Positions 25,031 to 32,791 of a stretch of DNA of 64,000 nucleotides are shown one piece after another. Location of the stretch: contig NZ_WQOH01000036.1 in assembly GCF_018784445.1 (NCBI RefSeq), positions 1-64,000 on the forward strand. The letters run 5' to 3'. A program made the position numbers and the translations under genes. The stretch's first letter is position 1. Each line of letters opens with the position of its first letter. Source of the stretch: Gemmiger formicilis (lineage in GTDB: Bacteria; Bacillota; Clostridia; Oscillospirales; Ruminococcaceae). The notes beneath the pieces are model-generated. The model saw only the letters and a list, made by a program, of their open reading frames with translations. It was not told where the DNA came from and did no database searches.

Positions 25031-25855
25031 ATGAAAAATAAACATCCCAACGCCATTGTGGTGCTGGCCCTGGGTTTTGCTATGGCGGGGCTGCACCTGG
25101 CCGGCCTGCTGCTCTGGTCCGACGCCGAAACCGGCTTTGCCACGGCGGGCTCGGTCTGGCTGCGGTACATCCCCTGGCTGGCGGCGCTGGTGCTGCCCTA
25201 CCTGCCCGCCCGCCGCGCGGCAAACCAGCCGACCGGTTTGCAGGACACCTGCCCGCCGCTGGGGCTGTGTATGGTGCTGGCCGGGGCGGCGCTGGTCACA
25301 AGCGGCGTGGCCATGGGGCCGGTGGCAAAATACGCGGTGCAGTACCCGGAAATGTTCTCCACCGACTACCCGACCTGGGCGGCCTGGGCCGATTTATTGC
25401 TGCCGGTTTTGTGCGGCGCATGGCTGCTGTATTACGGCGGCCGGGCGTTCAAGGGCTTTGGGATGCGGCAGCAAAAGCTGGGCAGCTCGCTGTTTGCCGG
25501 CACGGTGCCGCTCTATTTTTTGTGGAAATTGATTTGGCGGTTCCAGTTCACGCCCGCGTCGGTCTACCGTATGCCCTGCGCGCTGCGGGTGCTCAGCGCG
25601 GCAGCAGCGCTGCTGTTTGCCGTGGTGTTGATCAAAGTGTTCCTTGTGCCGGGGCTGCCCTGCGGCCACACGCTGTACGCGGCGGGCACTGGGACATATC
25701 TGCTCTGCACCGGGCTGGAACTGACCCAGACCCTGTTTGAAGCAGCCCACAATATGCTGACCCTGCCCGACTTGGCGGCAGGATTGGGTATTGGGTTGTT
25801 TGGCCTGTGCGGACTGTTTTGTGCGTGGGAAGCCTGCGGGAAAGAAATGGAATAA
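25031..25855 (+). CDS. Polytopic membrane protein of unknown function
   Basis: The 274-residue protein has about six to seven hydrophobic segments, starting with VVLALGFAMAGLHLAGLLLW and ending with GLGIGLFGLCGLFCAW. I do not recognise its family and see no catalytic motif. The ATG at 25031 follows GAGGAACTTTC. It is divergent from the SpoIID-like gene, with a short shared spacer, and is followed by a palindromic repeat. Confidence 0.75.
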   Translation: MKNKHPNAIVVLALGFAMAGLHLAGLLLWSDAETGFATAGSVWLRYIPWLAALVLPYLPARRAANQPTGLQDTCPPLGLCMVLAGAALVTSGVAMGPVAKYAVQYPEMFSTDYPTWAAWADLLLPVLCGAWLLYYGGRAFKGFGMRQQKLGSSLFAGTVPLYFLWKLIWRFQFTPASVYRMPCALRVLSAAAALLFAVVLIKVFLVPGLPCGHTLYAAGTGTYLLCTGLELTQTLFEAAHNMLTLPDLAAGLGIGLFGLCGLFCAWEACGKEME

Positions 25856-25865
25856 AGGAAAAGCT

Positions 25866-25999
25866 GCAAAGCCCCTCCGACCATCGCTGGCGCTCGGCTG
25901 CCTCCCCTGTAAGGGGAGGCTTTCACGCGGGCAAAGCCCGCGCAGAAGGCTCCCCATCCGGGGGGAGCTGGCCGAGCCTGTGAGGCCTGAGGGGCTTTT
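25866..25999. repeat. Palindromic dispersed repeat, variant C
   Basis: AAAGCCCCTC (around 25876) pairs at a distance with GAGGGGCTTTT (25988-25999), enclosing GCCTCCCCTGTAAGGGGAGGC, GCGGGCAAAGCCCGC and CTCCCCATCCGGGGGGAG hairpins. It is related in style but not identical to copies A, B, D and F. Confidence 0.75.
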
Positions 26000-26009
26000 T
26001 GCGCGGCCA

Positions 26010-26588
26010 CTATTCCACATCCTCCACACAAAAAACCTGCAAATACACCCGGGGAGGGCTGTATCGGTCCAATACCAGTGCATCCGCATCGGGCGGCGGC
26101 GTCAGCGGCAGGGTGGGGGAGAGTGCCAGCCGCACCGCTGCGGCGTACCGCGCCCCGGCAGCGGTCACATACGGCCCGCAGCGGTGCAAAAGCGCGGGCA
26201 GGTCGCCGGGCATCCGCGCGGGGCTGCCGCCCTGCAAGGCCAGCACGGCGCTGTCACCCTGGGGCAGCAGCCGCACCACGGCCCGGCCCTCGCTGCGCAG
26301 CACCCCGCGCAAAAACGTCAGCACCGTGCCCTGCAAAAGCCCGCGGGGCACGGCGGCGGGCAGCGGGGCATCTGTGCCGCAGAAATACAGCCACCCGGCG
26401 CGGTAGGCGGCCAGCTCCCGCGCGGCGGCACACAGCGCGTCCAATTCTGCGTTCAGCTCCAGCGCATGGGCGGGCGGGGGCGCAGTCAAGGCCTCGGCAG
26501 TCAACACCAGCCGCAGTGAGGGTATAATATCCGCCCCGCGGGCCGCAGCCGCCGCCAGCGCCGCCCGCGTCGGGCCGAAAAATGACAT
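26010..26588 (-). CDS. Conserved-looking unknown protein, Ala/Leu-rich
   Basis: Starting at ATG 26588 (GAGAGGTGAG upstream) the product is 192 residues. It is Ala/Leu/Pro-rich, with helices in the first half and a segment LRGVLRSEGRAVVRLLPQGD in the middle that faintly recalls part of a histidine-kinase ATPase fold, but no N- or G-box is present. I cannot assign a function. It is encoded divergently from gap, about 235 bp away. Confidence 0.6.
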   Translation of the reverse strand: MSFFGPTRAALAAAAARGADIIPSLRLVLTAEALTAPPPAHALELNAELDALCAAARELAAYRAGWLYFCGTDAPLPAAVPRGLLQGTVLTFLRGVLRSEGRAVVRLLPQGDSAVLALQGGSPARMPGDLPALLHRCGPYVTAAGARYAAAVRLALSPTLPLTPPPDADALVLDRYSPPRVYLQVFCVEDVE

Positions 26589-26728
26589 AGCACTCACCTC
26601 TCCCCATCCGGTGCGAAATTTACCCTTAGTCTGCCCCAACCGACCCCCAAACCGGGCTGGAAATGGCTGGGATTTCAAAATTTCTGTGGATTTTTTGAAA
26701 AATCGTGTTAAAAGAATAACAGACCCCC

Positions 26729-26757
26729 TTGCAGAATTGTGAAAAATAGGGTACAAT
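26729..26757 (+). promoter_or_regulatory. gap promoter
   Basis: TTGCAG (26729-26734), a 17-bp spacer and TACAAT (26752-26757) form a good housekeeping promoter. The leader then has a GAGCGGGGAACCGCTC hairpin (26772-26787) and GGGAGGA before the ATG, fitting a highly expressed glycolytic gene. Confidence 0.8.
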
Positions 26758-26824
26758 AGTATCATACCGACGAGCGGGGAACCGCTCATAAGGTGAAAAA
26801 GACAAATCTTGGGAGGATTTCACT

Positions 26825-27853
26825 ATGGCTGTTAAAGTTGCTATCAATGGTTTTGGCCGTATCGGCCGTCTGGCTTTCCGTCAGATGTTTGAGGCTGACG
26901 GCTACGAAGTTGTCGCCATCAACGATCTGACCAGCCCCGCTATGCTGGCTCACCTGCTGAAGTACGACACTGCACAGGGTTCTTTCCTGGGCAAGATCGG
27001 CGAGAACAAGCACACCGTTGAGGCTGGCGAGGATTACATCGTCGTCGACGGCAAGAAGATCACCATCTACGCAATTAAGGATGCTAAGGATTGCCCCTGG
27101 GGCGAGCTGGGCATCGACGTCGTTCTGGAGTGCACCGGCTTCTACACCAGCAAGGCTAAGGCTGAGGCTCACATCCAGGCTGGCGCCCGCAAGGTCGTTA
27201 TCTCTGCTCCCGCCGGCAACGACCTGAAGACCATCGTCTACTCCGTCAACGAGAAGACCCTGACCGCTGACGATCAGGTCATCTCCGCTGCTTCCTGCAC
27301 CACCAACTGCCTGGCCCCCATGGCCGACACCCTGAACAAGGCCTTCCCCATCGTCTCCGGCATCATGACCACCGTTCATGCTTACACCGGCGACCAGATG
27401 ATCCTGGACGGCCCGCAGCGCAAGGGTGACCTGCGCCGCGCTCGTGCTGGTGCTCAGAACATCGTTCCTAACTCCACCGGCGCTGCCAAGGCCATCGGCC
27501 TGGTCATCCCCGAGCTGAACGGCAAGCTGATTGGCTCTGCTCAGCGTGTTCCCGTCCCCACCGGCTCCACCACCATCCTGGTTGCCGTTGTCAAGGGCAA
27601 GGACGTCACCAAGGAGGCTATCAACGCCGCTATGAAGGCTGCTTCTTCTGAGAGCTTCGGCTACAACGAGGATCCGATCGTCTCTTCCGATGTTATCGGT
27701 ATGCGCTATGGCTCCCTGTTCGATGCTACCCAGACCATGGTCGCTAAGATCGACGACGACACCTATCAGGTTCAGGTCGTTTCTTGGTACGACAACGAGA
27801 ACTCCTACACCTCTCAGATGGTCCGCACCATTAAGTACTTCGCTGAGCTGTAA
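26825..27853 (+). CDS. gap: Glyceraldehyde-3-phosphate dehydrogenase (type I)
   Basis: The 342-residue protein has the NAD-binding N terminus [12 protein letters not shown], the catalytic Cys in [12 protein letters not shown] (about residue 158), and the [17 protein letters not shown]-terminal signature. It catalyses oxidative phosphorylation of glyceraldehyde-3-phosphate in glycolysis. The last 30 codons and the stop are repeated perfectly at 33602-33698, because an integrative element is inserted at this 3' end. The gene remains complete because the element supplies an identical 3' end. Confidence 0.97.
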   Translation: MAVKVAINGFGRIGRLAFRQMFEADGYEVVAINDLTSPAMLAHLLKYDTAQGSFLGKIGENKHTVEAGEDYIVVDGKKITIYAIKDAKDCPWGELGIDVVLECTGFYTSKAKAEAHIQAGARKVVISAPAGNDLKTIVYSVNEKTLTADDQVISAASCTTNCLAPMADTLNKAFPIVSGIMTTVHAYTGDQMILDGPQRKGDLRRARAGAQNIVPNSTGAAKAIGLVIPELNGKLIGSAQRVPVPTGSTTILVAVVKGKDVTKEAINAAMKAASSESFGYNEDPIVSSDVIGMRYGSLFDATQTMVAKIDDDTYQVQVVSWYDNENSYTSQMVRTIKYFAEL

Positions 27854-27855
27854 TC
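27759..27855 (+). repeat. Left 97-bp direct repeat (attL), gap 3' end
   Basis: This 97-bp segment is identical at every position to 33602-33698 and diverges on both sides (27758 G versus A; 27856 G versus T). It covers the last 30 codons of gap and the stop. The tyrosine integrase gene starts about 200 bp to the right. Together these identify the left junction of a site-specific integrative element. The exact crossover point lies somewhere inside the 97 bp. Confidence 0.97.
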
Positions 27856-27948
27856 GAAAGATTTCTGCGAAGTATCGCACTAAAATAGACATCCAATCAG
27901 CAGTTGGCCGCGCCGCTTAACCGCCGCGCCGTGCAAAACTCAGTTTTG

Positions 27949-27988
27949 CTACGACAATTGTTGAAAAAAATCGTAGTTCAACTACGAT
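27949..27988. promoter_or_regulatory. CTACGA / TCGTAG motif cluster near attL (candidate integrase arm sites)
   Basis: CTACGACAATTGTTG (27949-27963) has a near copy, CTATGACAATTGTTG, at 33506-33520 close to the right junction. Between 27970 and 27988 lies ATCGTAGTT-c-AACTACGAT, a palindrome with 9-bp arms. Shared motifs at both ends suggest sites for integrase or an excision factor. Confidence 0.6.
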
Positions 27989-28008
27989 AGATGTTATAGT
28001 ACGATTTA

Positions 28009-28051
28009 AGCCCCTTTTGGCTGCTGTATGGCAGTTGAAAGGGGCTTTTTT
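28009..28051 (+). terminator. Terminator-like hairpin overlapping the integrase SD
   Basis: AAGCCCCTTT (28009-28018) pairs with AAAGGGGCTT (around 28038-28047), followed by a T-run. The right arm AAAGGGG is also the only SD for the integrase ATG at 28053. It can replace the lost gap terminator and at the same time occlude integrase translation. Confidence 0.8.
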
Positions 28052-28052
28052 A

Positions 28053-28958
28053 ATGTTACTCGCTGATGCTTGCACCGAATATGTTTTTAGCTGCAAAGTG
28101 CGCCGCTTGTCTGAGAAAACAATAGACAACTATCGTAAACAAATTCTTTACTGGAATCGCTACCTTGATGAAGTGTGTGATGTTCAAGAGGTAGAGAAAG
28201 TGCGGCCCATTCATATCAAGAATTTTATTATCCTAAAGGAAAAGGACAAGAGAAAACCCGCCTATATCAATGACTTGCTGAAAGCCTACCGCAGCTTTTT
28301 CAACTACTGCGTGGAAGAAGAATATATAGACGAATCGCCCCTTGCAAAAGTAAAGAATGTAAAAGAACCGCGCGTAATTATCAACACCTTCACCCTAACA
28401 GACATTAAAAAGATGCTGGACTATTATAGCGGCGCGGATTATCTTTCGGTGCGCAATCGGGCGATACTTGCCGCGCTATTTGATTCTGGTATACGCTGTG
28501 CGGAACTGATGAGCCTTACAGATGATAAAGTGCGCGAGGATTATATGTTGATTCACGGCAAGGGCGATAAAGAGCGTGTAGTGCCTAAATCGCCGTTTTT
28601 GTCTAAGTGTATGATACGATACCAGAGAGCAAGAGAAAGCTATTTTGCGGGCAAATTGCCGCCGCAGGGGTATACGTTTTTAAGCAAGACAGGGAAGAAA
28701 CTGACCCATGAATCCGTTGCTAAAATCGTGCGTAATGCGTCAAGAGCAGCAAAGGTAGATAGGTCGGTACGCGCCAGTCCGCACACTTGCCGCCACACTT
28801 TTGCACAGCTACAGTTGAAAGATGGAATTGACCTCTATACCCTTAGCCGCTTGATGGGCCATGAGAATATAGCCATCACACAGCGCTATTTGCGCGGCAT
28901 GAAAGACGATTCAATACTTCAAGAGGGAAACAAGCACAGTCCTTTAATGCGGCTGTAA
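28053..28958 (+). CDS. int: Tyrosine recombinase / integrase (XerD-like)
   Basis: The 301-residue protein has an N-terminal SAM-like core-binding domain and a C-terminal catalytic domain with Arg in DSGIRCAELMSL, Lys in HGKGDKERVVPKS, HTCRHTFA (H-x-x-R), LMGHENI and the nucleophilic Tyr in ITQRYLRGM. It should catalyse integration of the element into gap and, with an accessory factor, excision. The start at 28053 is set by AAAGGGG inside the preceding hairpin. A terminator follows at 29014-29050. The base composition is clearly more AT-rich than gap. Confidence 0.93.
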   Translation: MLLADACTEYVFSCKVRRLSEKTIDNYRKQILYWNRYLDEVCDVQEVEKVRPIHIKNFIILKEKDKRKPAYINDLLKAYRSFFNYCVEEEYIDESPLAKVKNVKEPRVIINTFTLTDIKKMLDYYSGADYLSVRNRAILAALFDSGIRCAELMSLTDDKVREDYMLIHGKGDKERVVPKSPFLSKCMIRYQRARESYFAGKLPPQGYTFLSKTGKKLTHESVAKIVRNASRAAKVDRSVRASPHTCRHTFAQLQLKDGIDLYTLSRLMGHENIAITQRYLRGMKDDSILQEGNKHSPLMRL

Positions 28959-29013
28959 AATAGTAGGCAGATTCTACAATATCTTAGAAAATTCTATCGA
29001 TAGGTAAACAGAT

Positions 29014-29050
29014 AGTCAGCCAGTTGTTGAAAATTCTGGCTGACTTTTTC
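29014..29050 (+). terminator. Terminator after integrase
   Basis: AGTCAGCCAG (29014-29023) pairs perfectly with CTGGCTGACT (29036-29045), followed by TTTTCT. Confidence 0.9.
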
Positions 29051-29128
29051 TATGCGCGGAAAGGTGCGGCAATCTGAAAGATTGACGCATTAAATAATTG
29101 AATAGAACAAATTTGCGGAGACAATTTA

Positions 29129-29157
29129 TTGAAAAAAGAACGATGCTATGATATAAT
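29129..29157 (+). promoter_or_regulatory. Strong promoter for the helicase operon
   Basis: TTGAAA (29129-29134), 17-bp spacer, TATAAT (29152-29157). Transcription should start near 29164 and give a leader of about 165 nt. Confidence 0.8.
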
Positions 29158-29163
29158 ATTTAT

Positions 29164-29349
29164 AGAAGATGAGAAAAGAAAACATCTTCTAAGATTCAGC
29201 GAGCTATCGTAAAAAATTATGCGCATCGCGCATAATTTTTCACAGATAGCTGGAAAAATTTAAAATTACACACGTTTCTACGAGATTCTCTATTTACGTC
29301 GTAGAAAAGTATGAAAAGGAGTAATAATATGATGAAAACATCGTAGAAG
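29164..29349 (+). promoter_or_regulatory. Structured leader with alternative pairing and an amber-terminated 5-codon frame
   Basis: Three inverted repeats occur in order: AGAAGATG/CATCTTCT (29164-29190); a 13-bp perfect stem, AAAAATTATGCGC with GCGCATAATTTTT (29212-29240), inside a further 7-bp stem AGCTATC/GATAGCT (29202-29251); and TTTCTACGA (29275-29283) with TCGTAGAAA (29299-29307). After AAAGGAG comes ATG ATG AAA ACA TCG TAG (29329-29346). The TCGTAGAAG at the amber codon can compete for the same TTCTACGA, so two exclusive folds are possible, one enclosing the SD. This looks like a translation or attenuation switch, or a replication origin structure. Confidence 0.55.
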
Positions 29350-29379
29350 TTATTAGGATTTAGCAACAATCAGCAAGAA

Positions 29380-30648
29380 ATGCTGTACCTTTCAGACGCA
29401 ATCAGAGGGGAATATGTACAAAATGAATTTAACGTGATTGAAGCCCCATGCGGTTGCGGTAAGACAGAGTATGCGGTCAACAAACTTCCCTACGAGATTT
29501 TAGGCAGTAAACCGCAGTTTAACAGAGTGCTGTATTTGATTGATACTTGCGCAGGACGACACAGCATTGTGGCAAAACACCCAGACAAGGCCCGCTGCTA
29601 TGATAACATCATTGATAACGGCGGTAGGCGGTTTGATGGTTTTGATGCAAATAGAACTGTTGTAATTACCTATGCTAAATTGGGCGTTGAGGTGCGCCGC
29701 AATCCAGACTTCTTAAACCAGTTTGATTTGATTATTGCTGACGAGTTCCACAACATTCACTGGCCTATTCCCTATGAGCGCGGCATAATCAAAACAAACT
29801 ATCCCTATTTAACAAGTAGTGAAGTTGATGCGCTGCTAAAAGAACGCTGCAATAACTATCATGCTATGATGGCGTTGTCTCGCGCCGCCGTGAATCCGTC
29901 TACTATTGTTGTGGGCATGAGCGCCACACCTTACGACATTGAAACATGGGCAGAATGGCAAGATGTGCCGTTCACCTATATGGAGATTGCACCGAATATT
30001 AGACATTATACAGCGCAGAACACAGTGCCCTATAGCCATGTGGACGGCTTGATCAAAAAGCTGCCAGAGGGCCAGAAAACGCTATTTTACGCGGCGCACA
30101 TTACGGATATAAAGAAGTTCCAAAAGGAATGTGAAACGGCTGGGTTGCGCTGTGCGTCCGTGTGGAGCGTAAATAACACAGACAATCCTATGACGGCGGA
30201 ACAACTAAAAATAAGGAACGATATTATAGAAACGAATGAGTTTCCAGAAAATGTTGATGTACTATTTATCAACAAAAGCATGGAAACGGCTATAAATATC
30301 TACACCCCTGTGCCGAATGTGGTCGTACACTCAGCAAACAAGAGCGCACAAGTACAGGCGCGTGGACGTATCAGAAATGACATTGAAAATCTGTATGTAC
30401 TTACGCCAGACACGCGCTATATAGATTTGACAGACCGCCGCATCAATGACTTCTTTAATAAGCCGCTTGATGTAGAGCAAAAGGCAGCGTTAGTGCAGGT
30501 CGTTGGGCTGAAAGATAGTCAATCACATAAAGTGGGCTGGCCTACGCTGAAAAAGGCGCTATGTGAGAATGGCTGCACGATTTTGACGCACCGCATGGGG
30601 ACAAAAAACTATGATGTGATTGTGCCGCTAGATAGTGTTGAGGACTGA
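29380..30648 (+). CDS. SF2 helicase-like ATPase of the gap-integrated element
   Basis: The 422-residue protein has motif I APCGCGKTEYA (about residue 23), motif II IIADEFHN, motif III GMSATP and motif VI QARGRIRND, the order of superfamily 2 helicases. It may be the replication helicase of the excised element. ATG 29380 has no convincing SD. The good SD (AAAGGAG) is before ATG 29329 in the same frame, separated only by an amber TAG at 29344-29346. The natural start may therefore be 29329 with a nonsense mutation, readthrough, or coupling from the 5-codon leader. No primase or relaxase domain is visible. Confidence 0.8.
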   Translation: MLYLSDAIRGEYVQNEFNVIEAPCGCGKTEYAVNKLPYEILGSKPQFNRVLYLIDTCAGRHSIVAKHPDKARCYDNIIDNGGRRFDGFDANRTVVITYAKLGVEVRRNPDFLNQFDLIIADEFHNIHWPIPYERGIIKTNYPYLTSSEVDALLKERCNNYHAMMALSRAAVNPSTIVVGMSATPYDIETWAEWQDVPFTYMEIAPNIRHYTAQNTVPYSHVDGLIKKLPEGQKTLFYAAHITDIKKFQKECETAGLRCASVWSVNNTDNPMTAEQLKIRNDIIETNEFPENVDVLFINKSMETAINIYTPVPNVVVHSANKSAQVQARGRIRNDIENLYVLTPDTRYIDLTDRRINDFFNKPLDVEQKAALVQVVGLKDSQSHKVGWPTLKKALCENGCTILTHRMGTKNYDVIVPLDSVED

Positions 30649-31027
30649 TAAAGCACGGTTGTCCTAATGCCTGCCCTAGTGTGCGGCGCTTGTCTAGTGG
30701 TGTGCTTTTGAAATAGAGCAAATGAGTGGAATCCTCTAATATATCCCCTATATATAGGATTTGTGTGCAACAATAATATATAAAATACATGACCCTCGGC
30801 GGATAAAAAATAAACCGCCGGGGGTCGTTGAATTTTGTGGTAACATATAGCGGTATAACGATAAAACTATATATAGTGTATGCCACTTTTGAAACTTGAT
30901 AGGATTATAAATGTACCTATAAGGTGGGCTGTGCTATAATATAAACATCGAAGGGAGATAAAACAAAAACACAAAAACTCCCACATAAACAGCGTCCACG
31001 GCATACAGTGGAAGAAAGAGGTTTATT
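30649..31027. other. Gene-free spacer with a strong hairpin
   Basis: GACCCTCGGCGG (30791-30802) pairs with CCGCCGGGGGTC (30815-30826) with one T-G pair; no T-run follows, so it may be a stabilising or origin structure. A TATAAT at about 30936 with AAAGAGG before the next ATG serves the downstream gene. The rest is AT-rich with several TATATA runs. Confidence 0.5.
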
Positions 31028-31477
31028 ATGGCTCAGCAGAAGATTTGGTTCGATTTCGTCAGCAACACCATTAAGGTTGAAGCTAACTACTTGCCGCAGA
31101 CCCGCAAGGTTGGCTCTAAGGCTTATAAAACCCTGCTGGCAGCTAAGCGGGATAACCCCACGGCAACGATTGAGACTTTCGGTAAGCGCGAAGATAAGTA
31201 CAACCACATTACTGTAAGCCAGATGCAGACCTACTTTGAGGTAAACGGTTTGACCGCTGACGCGGCGAAACTCAAAGAGATGCGCGAGAACAAGGAAACG
31301 CACATCAACAAGAATGGTCGCACCGTCAGAACGTATAATATGGGCAAAATCCGTCAGTGGTTCATGGAAAATTACAGCGTAGGCTACAAAAAGTATGTAG
31401 AAAGCAAGAAAGCGGCAAGTAATGCGGTACAAATGCCTACGAGCAATGTAGAAAAAGAGGAAAAGCCCGCAGCATGA
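31028..31477 (+). CDS. Unknown basic protein of the gap-integrated element
   Basis: The 149-residue product is Lys/Arg-rich, predicted mostly helical, with no signal peptide or membrane segment. I do not recognise it. It follows its own promoter-like sequence and a good SD (AAAGAGG). A small basic protein next to the helicase could be a DNA-binding replication or packaging factor, but this is only inference from position and charge. Confidence 0.7.
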   Translation: MAQQKIWFDFVSNTIKVEANYLPQTRKVGSKAYKTLLAAKRDNPTATIETFGKREDKYNHITVSQMQTYFEVNGLTADAAKLKEMRENKETHINKNGRTVRTYNMGKIRQWFMENYSVGYKKYVESKKAASNAVQMPTSNVEKEEKPAA

Positions 31478-31542
31478 TTTATTATAAAGTGAATGATAGA
31501 GGAAAGGGGACGCAGCAATGCGCCCCCTCTTTTTTGTATATG

Positions 31543-31758
31543 CTATTGGTTTATAATGGGATTATCTGTTCTTTCCAAAATGTAATCAATGGAGACTTTA
31601 TAATAGTCTGCAAGCGCCAATAGATGCTCTAAAGGGATGGTCTGAAAGCCGCGCTCATAGCGTGAGTAAACCGTCTGTTGAATATGCAGAAGGCTTGCAA
31701 TAGCCGTTTGGGAAAGGTCGCTATCTTCACGCAAGTCACGCAGCCGCCGCAAATACAA
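31543..31758 (-). CDS. XRE/Cro-C1-type helix-turn-helix repressor
   Basis: A 71-residue protein made of a single Cro/C1-type HTH domain (LSQTAIASLLHIQQTVYSRYERG, about residues 15-37, then LADYYKVSIDYILER). Proteins of this size usually repress a divergent promoter on small mobile elements. It faces the small lipoprotein genes across a spacer that contains a 34-nt perfect palindrome. Confidence 0.85.
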   Translation of the reverse strand: MYLRRLRDLREDSDLSQTAIASLLHIQQTVYSRYERGFQTIPLEHLLALADYYKVSIDYILERTDNPIINQ

Positions 31759-31892
31759 ACAAAATCACTCCCCAAAGATTAGTATTGTTCGGTACTATTG
31801 ACGATAACACGTTTCTGTGGTAAGATGCTTATATTAGAACTTATAAGTTCTAATATAAGCAAATGAATCGAGTAAAAAGAAGGAGCGTTAAA
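31759..31892. promoter_or_regulatory. Divergent control region with a 34-nt perfect palindrome
   Basis: Between the XRE gene and the lipoprotein genes. The palindrome spans 31827-31860, with half-site GCTTATATTAGAACTTA, and is perfect over all 34 bases. It starts right after a TAAGAT-type -10 candidate at 31821-31826, so a protein bound there would block transcription, or the RNA would form a long 5' hairpin. AAGGAG follows before the lipoprotein ATG. Confidence 0.75.
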
Positions 31893-32111
31893 ATGAAAAA
31901 AGCGCTAGGGATTGTGTTAGCACTGACAATCGCGTTTGCGATGGCCGCCTGCGGTGCAAAAGAGGACAGTGTACGCGCTGTATCAGCCAGTGACGGGTAT
32001 AAGTGCGAAACGTGTAAAAAGAAAACCGCAGCAACCTACTGTGTAACGAAAGACGGCGTAGACCATTACCTTTGCTCAAATTGCAGATGGTATTACTTCC
32101 CGAATTTATGA
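31893..32111 (+). CDS. Small lipoprotein with zinc-ribbon-like Cys pairs
   Basis: A 72-residue product with a lipobox-type signal (IAFAMAACG, Cys near residue 20). The mature part has two C-x-x-C pairs (KCETCKK ... YLCSNC), a possible metal site. ATG 31893 is chosen because AAGGAG precedes it. It is first in a three-gene run of small envelope proteins with tight spacing. Function unknown; surface exclusion or signalling would be guesses. Confidence 0.75.
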   Translation: MKKALGIVLALTIAFAMAACGAKEDSVRAVSASDGYKCETCKKKTAATYCVTKDGVDHYLCSNCRWYYFPNL

Positions 32112-32123
32112 GGAGACTATAAA

Positions 32124-32264
32124 ATGGTTGTATTCCTGCTAATTTTGATTGTATGCTGCCTTATGTTTGGAGGCCAGCAAACGGCAGAGGGCTGTGGAAC
32201 TTTGATTGTTGTTGGTGCTGTTCTGCTTTTGGTATTGGGTCTTTTTGGTATGTTGTTTGGCTAA
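32124..32264 (+). CDS. Tiny two-segment membrane protein
   Basis: A 46-residue frame beginning MVVFLLILIVCCLMFGG and ending with a second hydrophobic run LIVVGAVLLLVLGLFG. A GAGGAG lies 9 bases before the ATG, and the gene sits 12 bp after the lipoprotein stop and 15 bp before the next ATG. The hydrophobic pattern, SD and operon spacing support a real gene. Similar tiny proteins include holin-like and toxin-like peptides, but no family is recognised. Confidence 0.65.
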   Translation: MVVFLLILIVCCLMFGGQQTAEGCGTLIVVGAVLLLVLGLFGMLFG

Positions 32265-32279
32265 AAAGGAGTGTTAAAC

Positions 32280-32576
32280 ATGAAAAAGGTAAATGTAATG
32301 TTAGTGATAGGTACGGCTATATTGGCTGTTGCACTTGCTGGGTGTACAGGCGATTCTACCCCAACATCCACATCAACAGCAACGTCAAAGAGTACCTATT
32401 CAAGTAGCAGTTCGAGTGAATCCAGCACAAGCACAAAGTCTGATTACCATAGCGGCAAGGGCAGCGAGTGGGACAAGCAGGTCAATGATATTGCCGATGA
32501 ATACGGTGATGATATGGGGCTGTCCGCAGAAGAAATAGACGCTATGATGCGGGCGATGGAAAAAGGACAAGGCTAA
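32280..32576 (+). CDS. Small Ser/Thr-rich lipoprotein
   Basis: A 98-residue protein with a clear lipobox (AVALAGC, Cys near residue 22), a Ser/Thr-rich linker and an acidic helical C terminus (LSAEEIDAMMRAME). GGAG precedes ATG 32280, which is preferred over an in-frame ATG three codons upstream. It is the last gene of the small-envelope-protein run and is followed by a terminator. Function unknown. Confidence 0.75.
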   Translation: MKKVNVMLVIGTAILAVALAGCTGDSTPTSTSTATSKSTYSSSSSSESSTSTKSDYHSGKGSEWDKQVNDIADEYGDDMGLSAEEIDAMMRAMEKGQG

Positions 32577-32577
32577 C

Positions 32578-32623
32578 GGAAACGGCGCTTACCCCTAAAA
32601 CAGAGGTGAGCGCCGTTTCTTTT
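32578..32623 (+). terminator. Terminator of the small lipoprotein operon
   Basis: GAAACGGCGCTTACC pairs with GGTGAGCGCCGTTTC (one G-T pair), followed by TTTT. Confidence 0.9.
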
Positions 32624-32791
32624 GCTCTTGATGTAAATTTAGAGTATACCCTATCTTTACGCCGCCAAAAGCCACAAAAACGTAAAAATAGAGTTGGTTT
32701 TCAAATTGTTTTACAAAACGTAAATGAAGTCCAGACTATGGGACTTTTACTATGGTATAATAATAGTAGAAAGCGAAGGGAGAACGTAAAA

